From Polynucleobacter sp. AP-Jannik-300A-C4 (GTDB lineage: Bacteria > Pseudomonadota > Gammaproteobacteria > Burkholderiales > Burkholderiaceae), in NCBI RefSeq assembly GCF_018688335.1, contig NZ_CP061316.1, positions 1,116,001 through 1,180,000 on the forward strand: 64,000 nt of DNA, given 5' to 3'. A model generated the notes under the pieces. That model was not told the origin of the DNA. It ran no database searches and was given only the letters and a program-made list of their open reading frames with translations. Of the stretch, positions 57,787 to 64,000 are shown in pieces; within the stretch, counting starts at the first letter, position 1; the number at the start of each line of letters is the position of its first letter. The position numbers and the translations under genes were made by a program.

Positions 57787-58377
57787 ATGCAAGAAGGCAA
57801 GTTACTGACTTTCGTTAAAGAGTTGGCACTACTACTAGAGACCAAGCCCAGTGAAGAGCTCATTTTTTCTAAAGGGAAAGCTCTCCTAGAAAATTTAATT
57901 GCTGTGGATGACTGGTTACCGGAGGAATTTTGTAAAGTGCATCCCCAGTACTATCAACAGTACCTTCTCTACGCGGATCCACTCGATCGCTTTTCAGTGG
58001 TCAGCTTTGTTTGGGGTCCCGGTCAAAAAACACCACTGCATAACCATACTGTCTGGGGCATGGTTGGACAACTACGAGGGCAAGAGCGTAGTGCCGACTA
58101 TCACCAGCAGGCTGATGGCAGCTATAAAGCTGATGAATTTACCTTGTGCAAGCCGGGCCAAGTAGCTACCGTATCACCCAATACACATGATATTCACGTG
58201 GTTGAGAATGCTTTAAGCGATCAAACCTCAATCAGTATTCATGTCTATGGCGGAAATATAGGACGTATTGAGCGAGCAGTATTTGACCCGACAACAGGCA
58301 CGGAAAAATTATTTATCTCGGGGTATGCAAATTCTGTAACACCCAATCTTTGGAATACAGCAAGCAATAGGGTTTGA
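57787..58377 (+). CDS. Cysteine dioxygenase-type protein
   Basis: Cupin of the CDO type, oxidising cysteine to cysteine sulfinate by family. Iron ligands lie in KTPLHNHTVWGMVG (H85 and H87) and further in PNTHDIHVVE (H134 or H137). 196 residues. Preceded by AGGAGCTGTATATG. 3-mercaptopropionate dioxygenase is an alternative within this family. Third gene of the GNAT run, ending about 100 bases before rhlE. Confidence 0.87.
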   Translation: MQEGKLLTFVKELALLLETKPSEELIFSKGKALLENLIAVDDWLPEEFCKVHPQYYQQYLLYADPLDRFSVVSFVWGPGQKTPLHNHTVWGMVGQLRGQERSADYHQQADGSYKADEFTLCKPGQVATVSPNTHDIHVVENALSDQTSISIHVYGGNIGRIERAVFDPTTGTEKLFISGYANSVTPNLWNTASNRV

Positions 58378-58484
58378 TAGCTTAAAATAGGCTCTCTTTC
58401 TGCAAACACTGCAAGTGTGGCAGCTCACCCCATTGACCGGGATAGTCGTTTAATTGAATACGGGTCAATATTTATTTGGCCCCT

Positions 58485-59756
58485 ATGTTATTTACAGATC
58501 TTGGTTTATCAGAATCCATCCTTCGCGCTATTAGCGAGGAAGGCTATACCAGCCCTACACCCATTCAAGAAAAATCTATTCCTGCCGTATTAAAGGGCGG
58601 AGATTTACTCGCAGCAGCTCAAACCGGCACTGGCAAAACTGCAGGCTTTACCCTGCCCATTTTGCAGCGCTTAAGCAGCACCCCCAAGGCAAGTGGCAAA
58701 CGCCAATTACGCGTATTGATTTTGACTCCTACCCGCGAGTTAGCTGCTCAAGTTCAAGAGTCTGTTGTGACTTACGGCAAATACACTGGTCTGAAATCCA
58801 CTGTCATCTTTGGTGGTGTCGGCGCAAATCCTCAAATCAAGGCTATTGCAGCTGGCTTAGATATTTTGGTAGCAACACCAGGTCGCTTACTCGATTTGAT
58901 GTCACAAAACTGCGTTTCACTTGCCAATATTGAAATCCTCGTCCTAGATGAAGCTGATCGCATGCTGGATATGGGCTTCTTGCGTGATATTAAAAAGATT
59001 TTGGCTGCACTACCAAAGCAACGTCAGAATTTATTGTTTTCAGCCACCTTCTCTACCGAGATCAAAGCTTTGGCAGATGGCTTACTCAATTCACCAGCCT
59101 TGATTGAGGTGGCGCGTAGCAACAGCACTAATGAAGCAATTGCTCAACTCATTCACCCAGTAGATAGAAATCAAAAGCATCCTTTATTGGCGCATTTGAT
59201 TAAGTCCAATCAGTGGCAACAAGTGCTCGTATTTACTCGCACCAAACATGGCGCCAATAAATTAGTGACCCAGTTGGAAAAAGATGGCATCACTGCCATG
59301 GCGATTCATGGTAATAAGAGTCAAAGCGCTCGCACTAAAGCTTTAGCAGAATTCAAAGATGGGAAAATCACCGTCTTAGTGGCTACTGATATTGCCGCGC
59401 GCGGTATCGATATTGATCAATTACCCCATGTTGTGAACTATGACTTACCGAATGTCTCCGAGGATTATGTTCATCGCATCGGTAGAACCGGTAGAGCTGG
59501 ATCCAATGGCGTTGCAGTCTCCTTGGTCTGCGTTGATGAGCATCAGATGCTCCGCGATATTGAAAAACTCATCAAACAAAAACTACCGCAAGAAGTGATA
59601 GCTGGATTTGAGCCAGATCCTAATGCCGTGGCGCAACCAATCCAATTACGAAGCCAACAGCACCAACAATCTCGCAAGCCTAGACCGGGTAGTGCTGGTG
59701 GCGGCAAACCTGCGGCAAAACGGAGCAGCCCGCCAAAGCGAAGTTTTAATCGATAG
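58485..59756 (+). CDS. rhlE: DEAD-box RNA helicase RhlE
   Basis: RhlE-type ATP-dependent RNA helicase. [19 protein letters not shown] (Q motif region), [14 protein letters not shown] (Walker A), PTRELAAQ (Ia), [13 protein letters not shown] (DEAD), SATF (III), [10 protein letters not shown] (VI). Basic C-terminal tail ([20 protein letters not shown]). Start at the ATG at 58485 ([10 protein letters not shown]); a TTG at 58476 is in frame. Ribosome assembly or mRNA decay role by family. 423 residues. Confidence 0.92.
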   Translation: MLFTDLGLSESILRAISEEGYTSPTPIQEKSIPAVLKGGDLLAAAQTGTGKTAGFTLPILQRLSSTPKASGKRQLRVLILTPTRELAAQVQESVVTYGKYTGLKSTVIFGGVGANPQIKAIAAGLDILVATPGRLLDLMSQNCVSLANIEILVLDEADRMLDMGFLRDIKKILAALPKQRQNLLFSATFSTEIKALADGLLNSPALIEVARSNSTNEAIAQLIHPVDRNQKHPLLAHLIKSNQWQQVLVFTRTKHGANKLVTQLEKDGITAMAIHGNKSQSARTKALAEFKDGKITVLVATDIAARGIDIDQLPHVVNYDLPNVSEDYVHRIGRTGRAGSNGVAVSLVCVDEHQMLRDIEKLIKQKLPQEVIAGFEPDPNAVAQPIQLRSQQHQQSRKPRPGSAGGGKPAAKRSSPPKRSFNR

Positions 59757-59800
59757 ATCTCCGTTAATATTGCAAGCATTAATACGTACAGTTAATTGAT

Positions 59801-60862
59801 ATGAATACCCAAAGCCCTCAAGAGCCCCGTTTAACCTCACTCTCCCATGGCGGTGGCTGTGGCTGCAAGATCGCCCCCGGAGTTCTCTCAGAGATTCTGA
59901 AAAGCGTTCCCCAACTACCTTTTCCTAAAGAGCTCTTGATTGGCATTGAGACCTCAGATGATGCCGCCGTATATCAAATCAATGAGTCGCAAGCGATTGT
60001 TGCCACAACGGATTTCTTTATGCCAATCGTGGATGATCCATTTGATTTTGGCAAGATTGCTGCCACGAATGCGATCAGCGATATTTATGCCATGGGCGGC
60101 ACTCCAATATTTGCCTTAGCGCTTGTTGGCATGCCAATTAAGGTGCTATCAAATGCAACCATTGCCCGAATCTTAGAAGGCGGTGCTGAGGCTTGTAGAT
60201 CTGCTGGTATTCCGATTGCTGGCGGTCACACGATTGATTCAGTTGAACCCATTTACGGCTTAGTTGCTATTGGTATTGTTGACCCCAAACTCGTGAAGAG
60301 TAATGCTGCTGCTGAGGCTGATGATGTACTCATTTTAGGCAAACCATTGGGAGTGGGCATTCTATCTGCCGCCCTCAAGAAAGATCTGCTCGATGGTGCG
60401 GGCTACCAAGAGATGATCGCCAACACAACTAAGTTAAATTCTGCTGGTCCAGACCTAGCCAAACTGGCTGGCGTTCATGCCTTAACCGATGTGACCGGTT
60501 TTGGCCTAGCAGGCCATACTTTGGAATTAGGTCGCGCTTCAAAACTGACTGCGCAAATTGACTGGCAACAAGTACCACTGCTTTCTCATGTTCAGGATCT
60601 AGCTGATCAGGGAGTCATTACGGGCGCATCTGATCGCAACTGGCAAAGCTACGGCTCACAAGTCCATTTACCAAAACAATTTAGCCCCGCACAACAAGCG
60701 CTTCTCACCGATCCTCAAACTAGTGGTGGTCTGCTGGTTTCTTGTAGCCCAGATGTCGCAAATGCAGTGATAGAGATCTTTAGACAACATGGCTTTGCTA
60801 GCGCCTGTGTCATTGGAAAAATGACCAGCAAGCAAAATCAATTTCTAGAGGTATTGCTTTAA
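59801..60862 (+). CDS. selD: Selenide, water dikinase
   Basis: Makes selenophosphate from selenide and ATP for selenocysteine and selenouridine. Active site SHGGGCGCKIAP: C20 and K23 align with E. coli C17 and K20, and the catalytic residue here is Cys, not Sec. TSDDAAVYQIN and TTDFFMPIVDDPFDFG are the metal/ATP loops, and NAISDIYAMGG the conserved dimer segment. 353 residues. No selA, selB, selC or selU is adjacent. Two ATG-region codons before the Cys loop; the ATG is at 59801. Confidence 0.95.
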   Translation: MNTQSPQEPRLTSLSHGGGCGCKIAPGVLSEILKSVPQLPFPKELLIGIETSDDAAVYQINESQAIVATTDFFMPIVDDPFDFGKIAATNAISDIYAMGGTPIFALALVGMPIKVLSNATIARILEGGAEACRSAGIPIAGGHTIDSVEPIYGLVAIGIVDPKLVKSNAAAEADDVLILGKPLGVGILSAALKKDLLDGAGYQEMIANTTKLNSAGPDLAKLAGVHALTDVTGFGLAGHTLELGRASKLTAQIDWQQVPLLSHVQDLADQGVITGASDRNWQSYGSQVHLPKQFSPAQQALLTDPQTSGGLLVSCSPDVANAVIEIFRQHGFASACVIGKMTSKQNQFLEVLL

Positions 60863-60892
60863 TGAGCTTGATATATTTTTTCTGGGGATATC

Positions 60893-61186
60893 ATGGGGAT
60901 TAAGGTGATTGGCCTCATTCAGGTAAATGACCCAGAGGCATTTGAGGAGTATCGGTCTCAAGTGGGGGCTACGGTAGCCCTATATCAAGGAAAAATTGCA
61001 AGCCGAGGATCATTTCATTCTTTCCTCTGGAATGAATTGGAGTGCGATTCGTTTAGTGCATTTGTGGAGCTAGAGTTTCCGAGCCTATCGGACTCCCAGG
61101 CATGGGCTAGCAGCCCAGAATATCTAGGCTTACTGCCAGTCAGAAGCAGAGCCATGAAGTTAACCTTATTTTCTGTCAGCGTATAA
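60893..61186 (+). CDS. DUF1330 family protein
   Basis: 97-residue dimeric ferredoxin-like fold: VIGLIQVNDPEAFEEYRSQV then VALYQGKIASRGSFHSFLWN and SLSDSQAWASSPEYLGLLPV, close to the DUF1330/ABM type. Function unknown. ATG follows GGGGATATC. Downstream of selD by 30 bases, which may be only incidental. Confidence 0.75.
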   Translation: MGIKVIGLIQVNDPEAFEEYRSQVGATVALYQGKIASRGSFHSFLWNELECDSFSAFVELEFPSLSDSQAWASSPEYLGLLPVRSRAMKLTLFSVSV

Positions 61187-61219
61187 AAATAAAGCCCAGC
61201 TCCTTTTGGGGGCTAGGCT
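61186..61219 (-). terminator. Terminator of the 61.2-61.4 kb small gene
   Basis: AGCC(T)AGCCCCC pairs with GGAGCT(G)GGCT in the minus-strand transcript, loop AAAA, followed by TTTATTTTT. The stem has one bulge and G-T pairs. Confidence 0.7.
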
Positions 61220-61243
61220 GAATTTAATTCGGAGAAAGAAGAA

Positions 61244-61432
61244 TTACTTCTTCGCTTCCATCGCTTCTTTAGCGGCTGTAATTTCTTTACGACGCTCTTT
61301 GCAAGCCCCAGCAATTTCCTGCAAAGCCTTACGAGCACGCGCAGCGGATGCCTTAACACCCTTTTCAATAAACTTTTCGTTTTCTGCTTTATAAGTTTCG
61401 AAAGCAGCCAACAATGTATCGTGTTGTGACAT
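61244..61432 (-). CDS. Small histone-like basic protein (62 aa)
   Basis: Reads MSQHDTLLAAFETYKAENEK then KGVKASAARARKALQEIAGA and RRKEITAAKEAMEAKK, an all-helical Lys/Arg/Ala-rich protein like the small H1-like nucleoid proteins of Burkholderiales. Start at 61432 has GGAGACAAG upstream. One Cys in GACKERRKE. 62 residues, monocistronic with a downstream terminator. DNA binding is inferred from composition only. Confidence 0.75.
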   Translation of the reverse strand: MSQHDTLLAAFETYKAENEKFIEKGVKASAARARKALQEIAGACKERRKEITAAKEAMEAKK

Positions 61433-61591
61433 CTTGTCTCCTATGTAACCGTTCAATGTGTGAGTAATCAGCTCAGAATTAGTATATCCCTATAAAAACC
61501 ACAGGATTTGATCGGCGATATCAGGGATAACTCTTAGATGCTATAAATCCTACAAAATACAAAAAACAATAAAAAACTAACGGAGACACAC

Positions 61592-61672
61592 GTGAAAATC
61601 ATCAATAAGTCGTTTTTCAGGCTCAAAATCGTGCTTTCGGCACCCTCCCTCAGGGGTGGCTTCAAGATCTAA
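61592..61672 (+). CDS. Possible 26-aa leader peptide of the rhodanese gene
   Basis: GTG at 61592 with CGGAGACACAC just before it, a strong binding site, to TAA at 61670. The peptide reads VKIINKSFFRLKIVLSAPSL, then RGGFKI: basic, ending in LRGGFKI. The ribosome binding site and position 90 bases upstream of the gene suggest a regulatory leader. No known leader family is assigned. Downstream, GGAGTGAGGT and ACCTCCTACTCC can form an imperfect stem. Confidence 0.45.
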   Translation: MKIINKSFFRLKIVLSAPSLRGGFKI

Positions 61673-61762
61673 AAATAGAGCGCTGGAGTGAGGTAGCAAT
61701 ATGACCTCCTACTCCCCGCATCCAGTATCAGCCGGCATCAACAAAAATCAAGAGAGAAACCC

Positions 61763-63346
61763 ATGTCCATCAAATATCAAGACTACGCATTTGTTCGAAA
61801 TAAGCTCCTTAAAAAAGAAGAAGTTGCACTGCTAGATATTCGTGAAGAAGATCCCCATGCTCAAGAGCATCCTTTGTTTGCGGCTAACTTTCCGCTGTCA
61901 CGTCTTGAAGTTGATGCGTTTAGTAAGCTCCCCAGAAAAGATGTCCCCATCGTCACACTCGATGATGGCGAGGGTGCTGCAGAGTTGGCAGCACAAAGAC
62001 TCTTAGAGCTAGGCTACTTGGATGTTTCTGTTTTTAAAGGTGGCATTCCTGCTTGGAAAGCAGCTGGCGGTGAAGTATTTAAGGACGTCAATGTACCCAG
62101 CAAATCTTTTGGTGAATTCGTGGAATCCAAAAGACATACTCCCTCTTTGTCCGCCCAAGAAGTAAAGAAGTTAATTGATGATCAAGAAGATGTAGTGGTG
62201 GTAGACGTACGTCGCTTTGATGAATACAACACCATGAGCATCCCAACGGGTATTAGCGTACCGGGCGCTGAATTGGTATTGCGCGTTCCTGAAATTGCCC
62301 CTAATCCAAAGACCAAGATCATCGTGAACTGCGCCGGAAGAACACGCAGCATCATCGGCACTCAATCTCTGATTAATGCAGGCATTCCCAATGAGGTGAA
62401 TGCTTTGCGCAATGGCACGATTGGCTGGACCTTAGCTGGGCAAGAATTAGATAAGGGGCAAAGTCGTAAATTCAAAGAGGTTAGCGAAAGCACTGCGAGT
62501 GAAGCCGCGAAACGTGCACGTAGCGTTGCGGATCAGGCTGGGGTAAAGCGAGTAAAGCTTGCAGATATTGCGCAATGGAAATCTCAAGCAGAACGCACCA
62601 CCTATTTCTTTGATCCAAGAACCCCTGAAGAATATGAAGCAGGCCATCTTCCAGGATTCCGCTCCACACCAGGCGGGCAATTAGTACAAGAAACAGAAAT
62701 GGTAGCGCCGGTTCGTGGCGCACGAATCGTACTATCGGACCCAGGTGGTGTTCGAGCCAATATGCCTGCCTCGTGGCTTGCCCAAATGGCTTGGGACGTC
62801 TACGTGATTGATGACATCAAAGCTGCCGACCTTACTGAGAAAGGGGCATGGACTCCCGCCCTACCAAGCACGCCTCAGATTCAAACAGTAGATGTCAAGA
62901 CAGCTTCCTCATGGCTAGAGAGTGATAGCACAACCATCTGTATAGATCTGAGCACTCATGCAAATTATGTGAAGGGCCATATTCCTGGAAGTTGGTTTGC
63001 ACTGCGATCACAGTTTTCAAACGCGATGAAAAATCTACCAACCTCAAATCGCCTCGTCCTCACGAGCACAACCGGTGAACTTGCCATCTTTGCTGCAAAT
63101 GAAATACAGGCGCTAACAGGATCAGCGGTTTATGTTCTTGATGGTGGTAATAAAGCCTGGATTGATGCAGGCTTAACTCTTGAAAAAGGTGCCACACACC
63201 TAGCGTCCCCTCCGCTGGACCGTTACAAACGACCGTATGAAGGCACTAGCGTCGATCCAGCAGCAATGCAGGCCTACCTAGATTGGGAGTATGGCTTGGT
63301 TGAACAGCTAGGCAAGGATGGCACTCATCACTTCTGGGTTTTGTAG
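61763..63346 (+). CDS. Four-domain rhodanese-like protein
   Basis: 527 residues with four rhodanese-like folds in tandem, at about 1-105, 125-235, 265-350 and 370-490 (VALLDIREEDPHA, VVVVDVRRFDEYN, TYFFDPRTPEEYEAGH and TICIDLSTHANYVKGH begin them). Only domain 2 keeps the active-site Cys (IIVNCAGRTRSIIG, C190); domain 1 has DDGEG, domain 3 SDPGGV, domain 4 TSTTGE in its place. Thiosulfate or persulfide sulfurtransfer by family. A possible leader ORF precedes it; sulfur control is plausible. Confidence 0.88.
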   Translation: MSIKYQDYAFVRNKLLKKEEVALLDIREEDPHAQEHPLFAANFPLSRLEVDAFSKLPRKDVPIVTLDDGEGAAELAAQRLLELGYLDVSVFKGGIPAWKAAGGEVFKDVNVPSKSFGEFVESKRHTPSLSAQEVKKLIDDQEDVVVVDVRRFDEYNTMSIPTGISVPGAELVLRVPEIAPNPKTKIIVNCAGRTRSIIGTQSLINAGIPNEVNALRNGTIGWTLAGQELDKGQSRKFKEVSESTASEAAKRARSVADQAGVKRVKLADIAQWKSQAERTTYFFDPRTPEEYEAGHLPGFRSTPGGQLVQETEMVAPVRGARIVLSDPGGVRANMPASWLAQMAWDVYVIDDIKAADLTEKGAWTPALPSTPQIQTVDVKTASSWLESDSTTICIDLSTHANYVKGHIPGSWFALRSQFSNAMKNLPTSNRLVLTSTTGELAIFAANEIQALTGSAVYVLDGGNKAWIDAGLTLEKGATHLASPPLDRYKRPYEGTSVDPAAMQAYLDWEYGLVEQLGKDGTHHFWVL

Positions 63347-63392
63347 TTGATATTGGTAGCGCAGTTTTGGCGTTAGCAACTTAGAATGCCTT

Positions 63393-63686
63393 ATGTATAA
63401 AACAACTGCAATGGTCATCTTATCTTTAGGTCTTTTAGCCTGCGAGAGGGAAACCTATACTACCTGGTCATGCATCGATAGCGCTGGAATCAAGTATCCG
63501 ATGGTTCTCAAAAAAGCTCAGATGCAGTTTCAGGATCGTCAGTTTGATTACTGCGGCAGCTTGGGGCCTGTGAGCTATTTTGATGTCAAGTGCCCAGCTC
63601 AAATCCAAAGCTCTAGTAAAAGCTTCATACCCAGCTCTGGTCAATTAATTAGCAATGCCAATGAATTTCAGTGCAATGCCCTCTAA
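63393..63686 (+). CDS. Hypothetical lipoprotein (97 aa)
   Basis: Signal peptide MYKTTAMVILSLGLLACERE with lipobox LLAC (Cys 17). The mature part has Cys at CIDS, CGSL, CPAQ and CNAL, probably two disulfides. No family recognised. It overlaps the next gene's start by 11 bases. Confidence 0.7.
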   Translation: MYKTTAMVILSLGLLACERETYTTWSCIDSAGIKYPMVLKKAQMQFQDRQFDYCGSLGPVSYFDVKCPAQIQSSSKSFIPSSGQLISNANEFQCNAL

Positions 63687-63912
63687 GAATCAAAACTCAC
63701 TCAATCCAAAGAAGCTACTTCTGACTAAGTGGACGGCAGTTAAACCTATTAATAAACGCAAACACTTTCTCGTTAGCAAGGTCATTATTCCGGAGCCACC
63801 TGAAATGCCTATTGAGTTCATTGAGCTAGAAGCCGTCTTTGACAAGAGTGTGCAAATCATTCCTTGGCGAGACCTAAAAGTAACAGGGGTCTGGCTTCAG
63901 GGCTGGGTGTAA
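63676..63912 (+). CDS. TIGR02450/DUF2389 family small protein
   Basis: 78 residues: NPKKLLLTKWTAVKPINKRK then HFLVSKVIIPEPPEMPIEFI and IIPWRDLKVTGVWLQGW, the family's conserved sequence (LLLSKWTAVTP..KEKHF.. .W..GW). Function unknown; the family is widespread in proteobacteria and cyanobacteria. Start at the ATG at 63676; an ATG at 63655 would add seven residues. No clear binding site. Confidence 0.85.
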   Translation: MPSKNQNSLNPKKLLLTKWTAVKPINKRKHFLVSKVIIPEPPEMPIEFIELEAVFDKSVQIIPWRDLKVTGVWLQGWV

Positions 63913-63941
63913 AAAAGCCGTCACTGATTGACGGCTTTTTT
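63911..63941 (+). terminator. Bidirectional terminator at the right end
   Basis: AAAAAAGCCGTCA pairs with TGACGGCTTTTTT, loop CTGAT. Strong T-runs both ways, between convergent genes. Confidence 0.9.
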
Positions 63942-63964
63942 ATTGGCAACAGACTTAAAAATAC

Positions 63965-64000
63965 TTACTTCGTTTTCTTCTTGCTAGGAGATGAAGTTCT
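63965..64000 (-). CDS. C-terminal end of a gene entering from the right
   Basis: Reading the minus strand, the last codons are RTSSPSKKKTK then TAA at 63965, a basic Lys-rich tail. Only 11 codons are visible, so the product cannot be named. The bidirectional terminator at 63911 supports a gene ending here. Confidence 0.4.
   Translation of the reverse strand, partial: RTSSPSKKKTK

Noticed and set aside
61649..61672. LRGG in the leader peptide as a ubiquitin-like tail
   Set aside because: Four residues in a 26-residue peptide, followed by more residues; chance match.
61592..61762. A SAM-type or other sulfur riboswitch ahead of the rhodanese gene
   Set aside because: I could not match the conserved cores of SAM, SAH or other known riboswitches; the leader ORF with its own binding site explains the sequence better.

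Overview
The window reads as a chromosomal segment of a small-genome, moderately AT-rich betaproteobacterium of the Burkholderiaceae, most likely Polynucleobacter or a close freshwater relative. This is inferred from protein flavour and gene order (hfq-hflX beside der-bamB-yfgM-hisS-ispG-rlmN, rpmE type B next to rho, a Bug/TctC receptor, cytochrome c5-type proteins and a phasin). No species can be fixed from sequence alone. Genes are dense, with many 4-base overlaps and short gaps. I see no tRNA, rRNA, insertion sequence, prophage or CRISPR array; the only structural RNA recognised is the 4.5S signal recognition particle RNA.

Layout. 1-8.65 kb: minus-strand housekeeping cluster ndk-rlmN-ispG-hisS-yfgM-bamB-der-hfq-hflX (hflX runs off the left edge). 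8.9-14.2 kb: a Bax-inhibitor-1 family membrane protein, then a minus operon surE-pcm-nlpD-exonuclease-rlmD. 14.3-21.8 kb: a CusABC/CzcCBA-type metal efflux operon and an outer-membrane porin. 22-25.4 kb: a ParD-like/RelE toxin-antitoxin pair, recR, ybaB, dnaX and the 4.5S RNA. 25.5-36.1 kb: the accessory part of the window, with many small or unknown genes, a phasin gene split by one in-frame amber codon, a K+ channel with two voltage-sensor domains but one pore, an ExoX-like nuclease, a YqhA-family protein, and umuDC behind a perfect SOS box. 36.2-45.3 kb: addB-addA recombination nuclease/helicase, divergent trxA, then rho and rpmE2. 45.3-53.7 kb: ArnT-like transferase, MATE exporter, glycine-zipper and Gly-rich envelope proteins, a Bug-type binding protein, DUF5993-dsbB, enoyl-CoA hydratase, FAH-family hydrolase, SemiSWEET and a cytochrome c. 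53.8-56.1 kb: a ModE/LysR-like regulator divergent from a tungstate-binding protein and a Mop domain protein, with no permease or ATPase. 56.1-63.9 kb: GNAT, thioesterase, cysteine dioxygenase, RhlE helicase, selD, small proteins, and a four-domain rhodanese preceded by a 26-codon leader ORF.

Most interesting to follow up: the double-voltage-sensor channel and its overlapping unknown partner; the amber-interrupted phasin; the leader peptide ahead of the rhodanese gene; the tungstate-binding/regulator set lacking a transporter, with an inverted repeat in the divergent promoter; and several short ORFs (25-55 codons) with good coding features. Three copies of one terminator hairpin, each with a UUCG tetraloop in the minus-strand transcript, punctuate the accessory region.
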